32,854 nucleotides of DNA from Bdellovibrionia bacterium (GCA_030424665.1 JAUHWN010000031.1:1-32854), one strand, 5' to 3'; positions 16,681 to 26,357 are shown, numbered from the stretch's first letter. Numbers and translations: made by a program. The notes: a model not told the origin generated them from the sequence alone.

Positions 16681-17925
16681 CTAGGCCTCACCATTCGCTT
16701 GACCCGGATCTTCTGGGTCGGCTTCATCTGATGGGTCCTGTTCCTCTTCTGGAGTCGATGGTTTGTTTTGATCTGTACTCGGAGCAGCTTCAGTACTCGG
16801 ACTTTGAGTACTAATCGGGTCGGTTTTTTGCTTTGTCTCTAAATTACCTGGAGCTCCATTGGGCTGCGCCCCCGGCGGCTTCACGGTCTCTGGCTGCTTC
16901 TCATTTGTTATAACCATTTGTTTTTTGGCTGATTGAAGCGCTCTGATCCAAAGGATAACTCGTACTTCACCCTCACCCATAACAATTCTATGGGGAACCG
17001 TATCGACCGTCACTTTTGACTTAGTTTTTAGAAAATCAACAAGAGGATCCAAATACTCTTTATTTATACGAATATTGAAATAACTTCCTTTTGGCCTTCT
17101 CCACCCCAAAGGAACATCACCCGCCTTACTTCCTCCGCGCTCGTTAAGCCAAGCTACGATTTCTTTGGTGTTTTGATCAATATTGGGTAGACCCATAAAT
17201 ATTTTAGTCACCATCCCTTTTAAGCGTGGAGTCTTAGGTGCCGGGGTTGGCTCTACCTCCGCAACCGGACTGGATGTGGCCTTAGGTTCTACTTCATTGA
17301 TTTGGGTTGCTTCCGTTTCTTCCTCACCAATTACGGCTATGGGAGTATCGGGTTCATTTTCTGCCAGATTGTTTTGCGGAATTTCACTCGCGACATTGGG
17401 GTCACTACCGGCGACGATATTTGATTCAATAGTCGACTCATCATTAGCAACAATTTCTGATACCTCATCGGCAGGGTTAAAAGCCTCTTCAGGCTCTTCA
17501 TCAATCACAACCGAAACAAATGATAAGTTATCTTCAATCCAATCATTGAGTTCAAACCAATTGATGTAAACAACAGACAGCACAACAAGAGTTGATGTCC
17601 CCAAAATCTGTACTAACAATAGGAGCCAGTCTGGCCAATTGCGAAGGCGCGATGCCTGTACAACGTGATTTGCAATACTTTGCGATGACTTTAACTGATC
17701 GACAAGTTCTTCACTCACCTCAATTTTTTCTAGGCGACTCAGATACTCTAAAGAAGATTCGTAAAGTTCACACTCCGCCCTTAAGTCTTCATGATCTTCG
17801 ATATACTCTTCAACATCCTTGTGTCGAATACTTGGAAGGCGATGAGAAACATAGTCGTACATTAGCTCGCGACATATAAAGGGTGTGAGCTTTCGCTTAA
17901 ATCGAGGGCGGTCCATACTAGGCAT
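16681..17925 (-). CDS. Membrane anti-sigma-factor-like protein
   Basis: The frame opens at 17955, but ATG at 17925 (GAAGGG 8 bases upstream, overlapping the sigma-like stop by 8 bases) is preferred; ATG at 17916 is an alternative. From 17925 the protein has 414 residues. Residues 10-85 are helical and cytoplasmic with scattered Cys/His (ICRELMYDY, DHEDLRAEC) like a degenerate zinc-type anti-sigma domain lacking the CxxC. There is one membrane helix at about 99-123, a long acidic Glu/Pro/Thr-rich linker, a compact alpha/beta domain around 240-350 (YFNIRINKEYLDPLVDFL, VRVILWIRAL), and a disordered Pro/Ser/Glu tail. Position directly behind a sigma-region-4 gene supports an anti-sigma role; this is inference. 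Confidence 0.75.
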   Translation of the reverse strand: MPSMDRPRFKRKLTPFICRELMYDYVSHRLPSIRHKDVEEYIEDHEDLRAECELYESSLEYLSRLEKIEVSEELVDQLKSSQSIANHVVQASRLRNWPDWLLLLVQILGTSTLVVLSVVYINWFELNDWIEDNLSFVSVVIDEEPEEAFNPADEVSEIVANDESTIESNIVAGSDPNVASEIPQNNLAENEPDTPIAVIGEEETEATQINEVEPKATSSPVAEVEPTPAPKTPRLKGMVTKIFMGLPNIDQNTKEIVAWLNERGGSKAGDVPLGWRRPKGSYFNIRINKEYLDPLVDFLKTKSKVTVDTVPHRIVMGEGEVRVILWIRALQSAKKQMVITNEKQPETVKPPGAQPNGAPGNLETKQKTDPISTQSPSTEAAPSTDQNKPSTPEEEQDPSDEADPEDPGQANGEA

Positions 17926-18397
17926 TGGCCGGACCCTTCTCGATAGGCACAGCAAGAAAGTGGCCCAATTGTCGAGCTCCCCTTGAAACCCGGTATAAAA
18001 CAGTCGCTGGGCTGACTCCCAGTACTTCAGCTACAGCTTCTTCTTCTATTTTTAAAAGGTGAATCCAAATCACACACAGCAGATCGTCAAATTGCACTTC
18101 TTTATGAAAAGACATCCACGAAGAAAAGTCGAGAAGAGGAGATTTTTGCCAACCCTTTTCGAATGAAATTTCGGCATGACCTCTAATAAGCTTACCTTCA
18201 ACTTTTTTAAACCACTTATGGGTAATTTCTACGATTAGCTTGTTCTTTTCGATAGATCGCGGATTATCTTTGGGTCCATCTTTAACTTTGCGAATATACT
18301 CACCGATCGCCGACCTTGAAACTTTGATAGCCTGATCTTCATCAAGAAGGGCAAAAAAGAAGAATTTAACAATTTTCTTCAGTTCGTGATCGGCCAT
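17918..18397 (-). CDS. Reduced sigma-70-family (ECF-like) transcription factor
   Basis: The 159-residue protein ends with a region-4-type helix-turn-helix: residues 106-145 read as LLCVIWIHLLKIEEEAVAEV followed by LGVSPATVLYRVSRGARQL, the form seen in ECF sigma factors (E.iAevlgvs.gTV..R..R....L). The N-terminal 60 residues (KFFFFALLDEDQAIKVSRSA) may be a shrunken region 2; the acidic DLvQevF motif is not recognisable. It is probably an atypical sigma factor or a region-4-only regulator controlled by the membrane protein encoded just downstream, with which it overlaps. It begins 11 bases after the mreB stop, so it is co-transcribed with mreB. The HTH is well supported; promoter recognition is unknown. 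Confidence 0.75.
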   Translation of the reverse strand: MADHELKKIVKFFFFALLDEDQAIKVSRSAIGEYIRKVKDGPKDNPRSIEKNKLIVEITHKWFKKVEGKLIRGHAEISFEKGWQKSPLLDFSSWMSFHKEVQFDDLLCVIWIHLLKIEEEAVAEVLGVSPATVLYRVSRGARQLGHFLAVPIEKGPANA

Positions 18398-18408
18398 CTT
18401 TATCTCTG

Positions 18409-19525
<1,117 letters not shown>

Positions 19526-19628
19526 TACAAAGGCCCGCCACTCTTACTGGGAATTTACACGGTGAATTTTAGGTTGTGCTTTAAGGCAATTCAGATATCG
19601 TATTTCGTTGATTAACAAGGACTCAACC

Positions 19629-20084
19629 ATGTCGGAACAAGAAAGCTTCCAGGCCCTCAAAGACTTCCTAGAGACCAAGCCTGCTTCAATACAAGCTCTT
19701 AAGTACCTAAAAGAAAAGAAGGAAATCTCTATTATCATCGGCGACCAACTTCATTGTGCAGTGTATCAGGTTGGTAAAAAACCGGTGGTCGAAAAGCGGG
19801 TGGCCAAAGATCCTGATGTGGAATTTAGGATGAATCCCTCCTCGGTCGAAACATTAATGAAGCACCCTGGCCAAGATGTGGGTGAATTGGGGATCGCAGT
19901 TCTTAAAGAAGTTCTTGCTGGAAATATAGGCATTCGGGTCGTTGGAAGCTTCTTTGCCATCCTAAGAAATGGTTACATCGATATCATTCGCCAAGGTGGC
20001 GCAGGCTTTTTAAGCTTTCTCGGTAAGCACGGCCTCAGCAGTATTCCAAAAATTACCGCTAAGATTAAAACTCTTAAGCGCTGA
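19629..20084 (+). CDS. SCP2-like (sterol carrier domain) protein
   Basis: The product from ATG 19629 has 151 residues; this start is chosen over an in-frame TTG at 19608 because AAGGA lies 7 bases before it. After a helical N-terminus the chain follows the SCP2 pattern: a beta sheet (EISIIIGDQLHCAVYQVG, PDVEFRMNPSSVETLM), a helix, and the typical end where a GNIGIRVVGSFFAILRNG unit resembles the G.l.i.Gd..ll..l segment. SCP2 domains bind lipids or fatty acyl groups, but their role in bacteria is mostly undefined. It has no signal peptide. The gene is divergent from mreB, sharing the 176-base intergenic region, and convergent with glpD. Confidence 0.6.
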   Translation: MSEQESFQALKDFLETKPASIQALKYLKEKKEISIIIGDQLHCAVYQVGKKPVVEKRVAKDPDVEFRMNPSSVETLMKHPGQDVGELGIAVLKEVLAGNIGIRVVGSFFAILRNGYIDIIRQGGAGFLSFLGKHGLSSIPKITAKIKTLKR

Positions 20085-20132
20085 AACAATAAATTTTCAA
20101 TTTTGATTAGTTTAATTGAATAGCCGAACTCT

Positions 20133-21779
20133 TCAATGGTGAATGGCCTGAAGCTCGCTTGCGATAAATTCTTTGAGCTTGGTGACCTCTTCGCGGATTT
20201 GCTCGTTGGACCAATTAAATTCATTGGCAAAGACTTGAGCGATGTCGCGAACGTATTCCATGCCATGATCTTTCAGAGCTAAAAACAAAGGTGACCTTCT
20301 TACATAGAAATCGACCAGGTTGTGGCACATCATTTCGTTGACCGCAAACTTTGCCTGCATCATCCAAAGGCGATTGGTTGAAAGGGGGTGGTCCGATAGA
20401 CGATAATAATTTTGTAAAATTCTTGGTGCTTCTCCTGCGTGAAAACTCAGTAACCACTTTACCTGCTCGCTCGAGAGTCGATACTGAACCTCCCAATCCC
20501 GGCTATCGAGCTTTGCTTGTAATATATTTTCGTGACTCATGTAGGGGTTTAGAGGTTTTAAGGTGTCAGGTGCTTGAAACTTGATTCTCCCCTCTGGAGG
20601 AAAACTTTCAAGGGCTGCGTCCACAGTCTCTTCAGACATTGTTCGATAGGTTGTGTATTTCCCACCAGATAAGAAGGTAACGTTGCGTTCATCTTTTATA
20701 ATTTCGTGTTCACGGCTTGTCTTGCCTTCACTCGATGAACCATCGGCTACGAGTGGACGAATTCCAGCATAGGCAGAAACAATATCACTTCTTTGGATCT
20801 TTGCTCCGGGAAAATACTCATCGCAAATACCTAAGAGGTACTCGATATCCTCTTCTTCAACTTTGACCTTGGCCGGGTCATCGTTAAAATCTGTGTCTGT
20901 TGTTCCAACTATCAACATTTCATGGCGAGGGATTGCAAAGACAATTCGTGAATTGCGATCATCTTGCATTACGACGGCACTCTCTAGGGGAATGCGGTCT
21001 TTTTCAAAAACCAAGTGGACCCCTTTGGTCGGCCGCAAAACCTTATCCCATTGGGCAAAAATTCGTTCTGCAAAAATATCCGTCCAAGGACCCACCGTAG
21101 AAATAATGTGTTTACCACGCACTTCATAGGAATCACCCGAGAGCTGATCGCGAACTTCTATGCCACAAGCCTTACCTTGATTGAAAATTGCACTGCAAGC
21201 CTTTGAATAATTAATACTCACAGCACCCATACGCTCAGCATCTCTTAAGGTTTCAATAACCAGGCGATCATCGTCGGTATAGGCATCTGAATAAATGTAA
21301 CTTCCCTTCAATCCTTCTCTTTGGACTTCGGGATAGCGCTCGATAGTCTCTTGAGCATTAAGGCGCTCATGCATTTCGGGTGAACGAAAAAGTGCCAGGC
21401 TATCGTAAAGCCATATTCCTAAACCCAGCTTAAACATTCCAACCCTTGAGTGGTCGTAGATCGGAAACATAAAGCGCAAGGGATGGACCAAGTGCGGAGC
21501 CATTTCAAAAAGATGGGCCCTTTCACTGAGAGCTTCAAACACCAAAGAAAACTCTAGGTTTTCTAAGTATCGGATTCCACCGTGTATCAGCTTACTCGAA
21601 CGAGAGGAGGTCCCTTGGGCAAAGTCTTGGGCTTCGATGAGCGCTACACTCATTCCTCTGGAGGCGGCATCTCTTGCTACCCCCGCCCCATTGATTCCTC
21701 CGCCAATAATAATCAAATCGAAGTTTTTGTTGGCGAGAAGACGTTTATTTAATTCTCTTTGGTGGGCTGAAAAACTCAC
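20133..21779 (-). CDS. glpD: Aerobic glycerol-3-phosphate dehydrogenase
   Basis: The 548-residue protein matches GlpD/GPO in length and layout. It has an N-terminal FAD-binding motif (IIGGGINGAGVARDAASRG, residues 25-43), then SSRSSKLIHGGIRYLE near the active site, a substrate domain with STVGPWTDIFA and ATKGVHLVFEKD-like segments (PTKGVHLVFEKDR), FAIPRHEMLIVGTTDTDF, and the C-terminal DAO_C helical domain. It oxidises glycerol-3-phosphate to dihydroxyacetone phosphate at the inner membrane and passes electrons to quinone. The start is GTG at 21779, with AAGGAG 8 bases upstream. No glpK or glpF is nearby. It follows the GNAT-like gene by 18 bases and is probably co-transcribed with it. Confidence 0.97.
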   Translation of the reverse strand: MSFSAHQRELNKRLLANKNFDLIIIGGGINGAGVARDAASRGMSVALIEAQDFAQGTSSRSSKLIHGGIRYLENLEFSLVFEALSERAHLFEMAPHLVHPLRFMFPIYDHSRVGMFKLGLGIWLYDSLALFRSPEMHERLNAQETIERYPEVQREGLKGSYIYSDAYTDDDRLVIETLRDAERMGAVSINYSKACSAIFNQGKACGIEVRDQLSGDSYEVRGKHIISTVGPWTDIFAERIFAQWDKVLRPTKGVHLVFEKDRIPLESAVVMQDDRNSRIVFAIPRHEMLIVGTTDTDFNDDPAKVKVEEEDIEYLLGICDEYFPGAKIQRSDIVSAYAGIRPLVADGSSSEGKTSREHEIIKDERNVTFLSGGKYTTYRTMSEETVDAALESFPPEGRIKFQAPDTLKPLNPYMSHENILQAKLDSRDWEVQYRLSSEQVKWLLSFHAGEAPRILQNYYRLSDHPLSTNRLWMMQAKFAVNEMMCHNLVDFYVRRSPLFLALKDHGMEYVRDIAQVFANEFNWSNEQIREEVTKLKEFIASELQAIHH

Positions 21780-21797
21780 TGAATGGCTCCTTAATTT

Positions 21798-22259
21798 CTA
21801 ATCTTGGGACTTAGTCGTTTTTATTTCCCACTCATTATTCTCGCAGGCATAGCCTTTAAAACTCATTATGGCCTCTTTAACTTGACTAGCGTCTGAGAAT
21901 ACAACCTTCTGTAGATGCTTGTCTCGGGACCAGCGGTAGGCAATTTCGACAAGCTCGTCTTTGATCTCTTGAGAGTCAGCAGAAAGATGTTCAATCCAAA
22001 GAGTTTGAGTTTGCCCGCGAAAAAAAACAAAAGCCTGACCCAAGAGGTAGCCGCGAATCTTGTTTGAATCTTGATCTGTAACCACAAAGCTCCAGCCCGT
22101 ATTTGCGTAATGCTCCAAGGATTCTTTTCTCCAACGAGCGGACCAGGAATGGAAATTTCTTTGCATCTCGTCAGGTTCAGTGACAGCGAGTCGGTCCATT
22201 TCGAACTTGAGAACATCTTCGATATTGTCGGGAGTAAAAACTTTGATTTCTTTTTTCAA
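21798..22259 (-). CDS. GNAT-like acetyltransferase domain protein
   Basis: The 153-residue protein has the order of elements of a GNAT fold: N-terminal VFTPDNIEDVLKFEMDRL, a central sheet (GWSFVVTDQDSNKIRGYLLG), strand 4-like TLWIEHLSADSQEIKDELVE and a C-terminal HLQKVVFSDAS strand. The classic Q/RxxGxG/A acetyl-CoA loop is not evident; at that place it has LSADSQEIKDEL, so catalysis is uncertain. The start is TTG at 22259, with GGAG 7 bases before it. It is the first gene of a pair with glpD and diverges from the HAD gene with only 48 bases between. Substrate unknown. Confidence 0.62.
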   Translation of the reverse strand: MKKEIKVFTPDNIEDVLKFEMDRLAVTEPDEMQRNFHSWSARWRKESLEHYANTGWSFVVTDQDSNKIRGYLLGQAFVFFRGQTQTLWIEHLSADSQEIKDELVEIAYRWSRDKHLQKVVFSDASQVKEAIMSFKGYACENNEWEIKTTKSQD

Positions 22260-22307
22260 GGAGAGTCTCCGATTGTCACAGGCCCATAAAAAGGCGATAC
22301 TGGGGCC

Positions 22308-23066
22308 ATGATTTCAAATTTCGCACAAGGGGTCAACGAACTCCCTTCACAACAGATTCAAGAAATAGTCGACCAGGTCAAAAATCTTCGCGAGAAGGAC
22401 CCCCAACTCAATACTGTGGCTTTCGATGCTGATGGCACCCTTTGGGATACTGACGTTGGAGAGAATTTTTTTGATTACCAAATCCACAACTGTGGCCTCG
22501 ATCTCCCAGAAGACCCCTGGGCGACCTACGAAGCAAAAAAGAAGGTGCAGCCGACCGAAGCCTATCTTTGGCTCGCGCAAATTAATGCTGGCAAGAGTAT
22601 TGGGCAGGTTCGAGCCTGGGCCCAAGAGTCGATCGACAAAAGCCCTCCCCAGTTTTTTAAAACATCTGCAGAACTCGTAGAGAGTTTTTTAAAGAATGAT
22701 TTTGAAGTTTTCATTGTGACTGCTTCTATAAAATGGGCGGTCGAACCCGGAGGGAAAATTCTTGGAATAGATTGTGATCATGTCATCGGAGTGAGAACCA
22801 AAATTGTCAATGGCAAGGTCACTGAAGAAATTGATCCTCCAATTACGTGGAGAGAAGGAAAAGCGGAAGCGCTCTTGCAAAGTGCGAAGGGCACACCTGT
22901 TTTCTGTGCAGGCAATACCCGAGGCGATTCGTACTTGCTTGATTCATCTAAGGGAGTAGCACTGGCCTATAAAACTTCTAACGAGGGTGATAAGCTCTTT
23001 AGTTCAGAGATGGTCTTGCAAAATGAGGCTGAACAAAAGGGCTATCTACGACATCACTTTCGCTAA
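22308..23066 (+). CDS. HAD-superfamily (PSPase-like, class IB) phosphatase
   Basis: The 252-residue protein carries all HAD motifs: motif I DADGTLWDTD with nucleophile Asp40 and acid Asp42, motif II VTAS (137-140), a Lys in REGKAEALL for motif II/III, and motif III GNTRGDSYLL. A helical cap lies between motif I and II (residues 50-130), as in phosphoserine phosphatase-type class IB enzymes. It likely removes phosphate from a small molecule in the cytoplasm; the substrate cannot be inferred. There is no signal peptide. The ribosome site is weak (GGGG close to the ATG). It diverges from the GNAT-glpD pair across a 48-base gap. Confidence 0.87.
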   Translation: MISNFAQGVNELPSQQIQEIVDQVKNLREKDPQLNTVAFDADGTLWDTDVGENFFDYQIHNCGLDLPEDPWATYEAKKKVQPTEAYLWLAQINAGKSIGQVRAWAQESIDKSPPQFFKTSAELVESFLKNDFEVFIVTASIKWAVEPGGKILGIDCDHVIGVRTKIVNGKVTEEIDPPITWREGKAEALLQSAKGTPVFCAGNTRGDSYLLDSSKGVALAYKTSNEGDKLFSSEMVLQNEAEQKGYLRHHFR

Positions 23067-23150
23067 CTACACACTCTCACCTGTATGGGATAAAAATTAG
23101 AGACTTTAGTTTCACGATTGATCACCCTTTAATCGAGTTATTCTAGCGAC

Positions 23151-23179
23151 TTGACGCATTGCATATAGAGTGGTATGAA
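23151..23179 (+). promoter_or_regulatory. Promoter of the 272-residue secreted protein
   Basis: TTGACG (23151-23156) and TATGAA (23174-23179) are separated by exactly 17 bases and end 25 bases before the ATG. This is one of the best sigma70-like matches in the window. Confidence 0.6.
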
Positions 23180-23204
23180 GCCGTTTTAAGGGAGAGATGT
23201 TGTT

Positions 23205-24023
23205 ATGCACTTGAGTCGTCTAATTGCAATTTGTTGTCTATATCTTGTAAGCCTATCGGCCCATGCGGTGGTTGAAGATTCTCAAGCCCCGGGAATGGGT
23301 CAGGGATTAGCTAAACTTCAGGAGCAGTGTGCTTCTGTCAGCGAAGCCGATAGAGTCGCATGTTACGAGTTAGGAATTGATCTCCTACTAGGTCTGACGA
23401 GTGAGGATATCACCGTCACTGATGAAACTCCTCCAGTTATTCAAAACATGGATGTATTTACAGGAGAAGATTCTCCACGTTTTAAATTTGCAGGCAACAT
23501 TAACGGATTTGAATTTCAATACCAGTTCAAGAGTATTACTGATTTACGGTATAGTTGCTTTGCAAACGATATCGGAGTCCCTGAAGAATTGAGTTCCTTT
23601 GACATTAGATTTTACATCGATAATCAACCCGTAGAGACAAATATCAATTCCTTAGAAGTCGACTCGAAATACGAACTCTGTTCCATCTTTGTAGATAATG
23701 CTTCGAAACAAACCGAAATTCCAATCAATCATTTGCCTGGAATTGTCGTAACAGGAACTCATTATAATAGAGGTTTTCATCTTCCATTTCTGATACAGTT
23801 TGAAAACCTGAATCAGTTTTATAGAGAATGTGTTGCGCAATATAATGGTGATCGATACTACCAAACTAATAGCTTTCACTTGGCCATACACACTAATGTA
23901 CAATCTTCTGAGTGGACTCAGTATTGGTCTACTAACAGGGGTAATTGGGTCACCGTAGAATCATTGTGCTCCGCCATAAAAAGTACCGTCAAAAAGTTAA
24001 TTCCATCCACAGAATGGAATTAA
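23205..24023 (+). CDS. Secreted protein of unknown function
   Basis: The 272-residue product has a clear signal peptide (hydrophobic residues 5-18, cleavage near AHA-VV at about 22). The mature chain has six or so cysteines, which would suit disulfides, an N-terminal helical part and a beta-rich remainder (PRFKFAGNINGFEFQYQFKS, IDNQPVETNINSLEVDSKYE). The C-terminal part is rich in Tyr, Trp and Asn (FYRECVAQYNGDRYYQTNSF, EWTQYWSTNRGNW). I recognise no family. AAGGGAGAG precedes the ATG and a strong promoter lies just upstream, so it looks like a single, well-expressed gene. It ends against the terminator hairpin that serves pepP on the other strand. Confidence 0.75.
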   Translation: MHLSRLIAICCLYLVSLSAHAVVEDSQAPGMGQGLAKLQEQCASVSEADRVACYELGIDLLLGLTSEDITVTDETPPVIQNMDVFTGEDSPRFKFAGNINGFEFQYQFKSITDLRYSCFANDIGVPEELSSFDIRFYIDNQPVETNINSLEVDSKYELCSIFVDNASKQTEIPINHLPGIVVTGTHYNRGFHLPFLIQFENLNQFYRECVAQYNGDRYYQTNSFHLAIHTNVQSSEWTQYWSTNRGNWVTVESLCSAIKSTVKKLIPSTEWN

Positions 24024-24046
24024 AAAAGAGGCCTGGAAGCCCCTTT
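24022..24046 (-). terminator. Terminator of the xseA-to-pepP operon
   Basis: On the minus strand, AAAGGGGC (24046-24039) pairs with GCCTCTTT (24032-24025) with one mismatch, and the stem runs into TTTTTT. It is about 35 bases after the pepP stop. The plus-strand side has A rather than T after the stem, so it is directional. Confidence 0.7.
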
Positions 24047-24080
24047 AAAAAAATCTAATGAGTTTTGCTTAGTTCGAAAA

Positions 24081-25382
24081 TTACGAATTGCAGATGGCTT
24101 CGACCTCGTCTCGCTCCTTAGGAACGTCTTTAGTCATGATTTCTGGGCCACTGGCGGTCAGTAGAATATCATCTTCAATACGAACACCGATACCTCTAAA
24201 CTCTTCCGGGGCCTCAGTATCATCAACTGGTACATAAAGACCTGGTTCAACCGTGAATGCCATACCAGCTTCTAAAGGACGCCCTTCGTTGGCCTTCGCA
24301 TAAAGGCCGACATCGTGAACATCCATGCCAAGAAAATGACCGATGTTATGTGGGTAGTACTTGCGGTACTTATGGGTTTCTATCAACTCGTTTACGTCAC
24401 CTCGCAGAAGACCTAAACTCACAAGAGATTCTGTTAAACTTTTAACTGCAACCTTTTGCATGTCAAAGTAGGCCATGCCTACCTTAAGAGCACTTATAAC
24501 TTCTTTTTGCGCCTTCAAGACTGCATCGTAAATTTCTTTTTGAGGACCGCTAAATTTTCCATTGATCGGAAAGGTTCGTGTAATATCGGCCGTATAATAA
24601 TTCTTTTCAGCACCGGCATCGATCAAAAGAACATCGCCATCCTTACAGGTATCATCATTAAAGCGATAATGAAGCGTACAGGCGTTAGCACCAGAGGCAA
24701 CAATCGAATGATAACCTTCTCGTAGCGCGTTTTCTTGAAAAAATCGATGCATGAGAACACCAAGTACTTGGCGCTCAGTCACGCCGGGCTTAGTGAATTT
24801 CATGGCTTCAATATGGGCTTGAGCACTCAAACGACAGGACTCACGCATGCAGTCTTGTTCGTAGAGCGATTTAATGACTCGCATTTCGCCCAAAATATCA
24901 TTGGGGTCGTGAATCGGTAGTCGAGTCTTTCCAGTACGACCACGAGCGCGCATGGTTTTATCAAGAAGCGCATAAACTTTGCGATCCATTTCGGCATTAT
25001 TACCGAGACTGAAATAGAGCTTGTCGACATCAATCAACATTTCGACCGCTTCTTTATCAAATTCAGAGTATAGAATTCCTTTGTCAGCTCCGAACTCAGA
25101 AACAACGCCTTGTTGACCATAACGATAGCCATCCCAGATTTCCATGGCGGGGTCCTTGGGCTGCACAAAAAGTACGTATTCCGGGTCCATTCCTGGGCGT
25201 ATCAAAGCAATTGAACCAGGCTCGTCAAAACCAGTGAGGTAATAGAAGTTACTATCTTGTCTATAGGGCATCCAGTGGAGCTCTTCAGCTGAAGAAAGTA
25301 AGAAGGCGCAGCCAGGAGCAAGCTCTTTAAGACGATCTCTTCGCTCTTTAAAGACACCCATATCTACTTTTGGCTTTCTCAT
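24081..25382 (-). CDS. pepP: Xaa-Pro aminopeptidase (aminopeptidase P, M24B)
   Basis: At 433 residues it has aminopeptidase P length. The N-terminal creatinase-like domain includes WMPYRQDSNFYYLTGFDEPG. The C-terminal pita-bread domain has the five metal ligands in order: Asp in LLIDAGAEKNYY, Asp in TADITRTFP, His in HNIGHFLGMDVHD, Glu in FTVEPGLYV and Glu in GVRIEDDIL. It releases N-terminal residues preceding proline in the cytoplasm, with two Mn ions. It is the last gene of the operon, 24 bases after the patatin-like gene, and is closed by a terminator. The AGAGGA site is 7 bases before the ATG. Confidence 0.96.
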   Translation of the reverse strand: MRKPKVDMGVFKERRDRLKELAPGCAFLLSSAEELHWMPYRQDSNFYYLTGFDEPGSIALIRPGMDPEYVLFVQPKDPAMEIWDGYRYGQQGVVSEFGADKGILYSEFDKEAVEMLIDVDKLYFSLGNNAEMDRKVYALLDKTMRARGRTGKTRLPIHDPNDILGEMRVIKSLYEQDCMRESCRLSAQAHIEAMKFTKPGVTERQVLGVLMHRFFQENALREGYHSIVASGANACTLHYRFNDDTCKDGDVLLIDAGAEKNYYTADITRTFPINGKFSGPQKEIYDAVLKAQKEVISALKVGMAYFDMQKVAVKSLTESLVSLGLLRGDVNELIETHKYRKYYPHNIGHFLGMDVHDVGLYAKANEGRPLEAGMAFTVEPGLYVPVDDTEAPEEFRGIGVRIEDDILLTASGPEIMTKDVPKERDEVEAICNS

Positions 25383-25406
25383 TGATGTTCCTCTCAGTCA
25401 TTCAAA

Positions 25407-26357
25407 TTAAAATTCGTATTTGTCACCAATCTTCATTAAGCGACTTTTTGCTGCTCTGAGGCCATCTTGAACCAGTTGACGTTTATCCTTGAGATCAAAA
25501 AGAGTTTTACTACCCGTTTGAACTGAGATGGTGTAATCGATGCCGGCTTGCTTCCCTGATGTTGTTCGTCGGACTTCATTCCAAAGCAGCTGCTCAACTA
25601 GATACCGCTCCCTGGCCCTAGTTTCAACTATTTTACCGTATTCCATAACGTTAACAAAGATAATAATCTCTGCGCCCCTGGCCCGCAGGTGCTTTACTGA
25701 TTCTTTCAACGCAAAAGGATCGGCAATGTATCCACCATTGTCTTTGAAGAAAGGAGGATAGGGTAAACAACGCTTGAGAATGTCCTGATACTTCCCCTGT
25801 CTCTGCCAATATAAACGCTCTTTATCGAGGCTATAAGTTGGACATGAAAACTTCACGGGGCCCTCATTTAGCTTGCTCTGGGCAAACGCCATATTCATAA
25901 AGTTATCGAGCTTACTGACGGGTTCACGGCCCACCTTCGACGAAAAGAAACCCTGTTCTGGCAGATCACTTTCGCGCAGGCGAAACATTTTCCATTCGAC
26001 ATCGTGAACTTGACCCTGAACACTGTAAAGAGCAGCTGGAATTGAGCCCCACTCTAAACCAACAATGTAGTGAATTGGCACCTTTGCCGTAACAAATGAT
26101 TTTAAAACACCAATATGGGCAAATGTTTTCATCCCGCCACCAGAAAGAATGACTCCAACCTTAGGTGGCGTTCTTTCAACAGGAACATCCTCTACGGCCG
26201 GTGGACTTTTATCATCCAGAATTGTATCTACGTTAATCGGTGTTCCACTCACAGATTTTGATTTTTCATCTTCAATCTGCTTTCGAGTTTTGGGAGCCAT
26301 TTGACAGGCTGTCGTAAGAACAAAAACAATGCTAAGAAGAAGGCTCAATTTTAGCAT
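25407..26357 (-). CDS. Degenerate patatin-like lipoprotein
   Basis: The ATG at 26357 is chosen (AAGGAG upstream, lipobox follows) instead of an earlier in-frame start at 26414; it overlaps tlyA by 26 bases. The protein is about 316 residues, with lipobox LTTAC (Cys18) and a disordered acidic/Pro linker. A patatin domain follows, with oxyanion segment GVILSGGGMKTFAHIGVLKS, then GLEWGSIPAAL where the nucleophile motif GxSxG should be, and EIIIFVNVMEYG near the end. The catalytic Ser is replaced by Glu and the DG(G/A) Asp motif is not intact (DNGGYIADPF). A lipase function is therefore unlikely; a binding or regulatory role at the membrane is inference. It lies between tlyA and pepP in the operon. 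Confidence 0.83.
   Translation of the reverse strand: MLKLSLLLSIVFVLTTACQMAPKTRKQIEDEKSKSVSGTPINVDTILDDKSPPAVEDVPVERTPPKVGVILSGGGMKTFAHIGVLKSFVTAKVPIHYIVGLEWGSIPAALYSVQGQVHDVEWKMFRLRESDLPEQGFFSSKVGREPVSKLDNFMNMAFAQSKLNEGPVKFSCPTYSLDKERLYWQRQGKYQDILKRCLPYPPFFKDNGGYIADPFALKESVKHLRARGAEIIIFVNVMEYGKIVETRARERYLVEQLLWNEVRRTTSGKQAGIDYTISVQTGSKTLFDLKDKRQLVQDGLRAAKSRLMKIGDKYEF

Noticed and set aside
17183-17569. 128-residue plus-strand frame opposite the anti-sigma-like gene
   Set aside because: Its Ser/Thr/Ala-rich composition is the mirror of the acidic Pro/Glu linker coded on the other strand.
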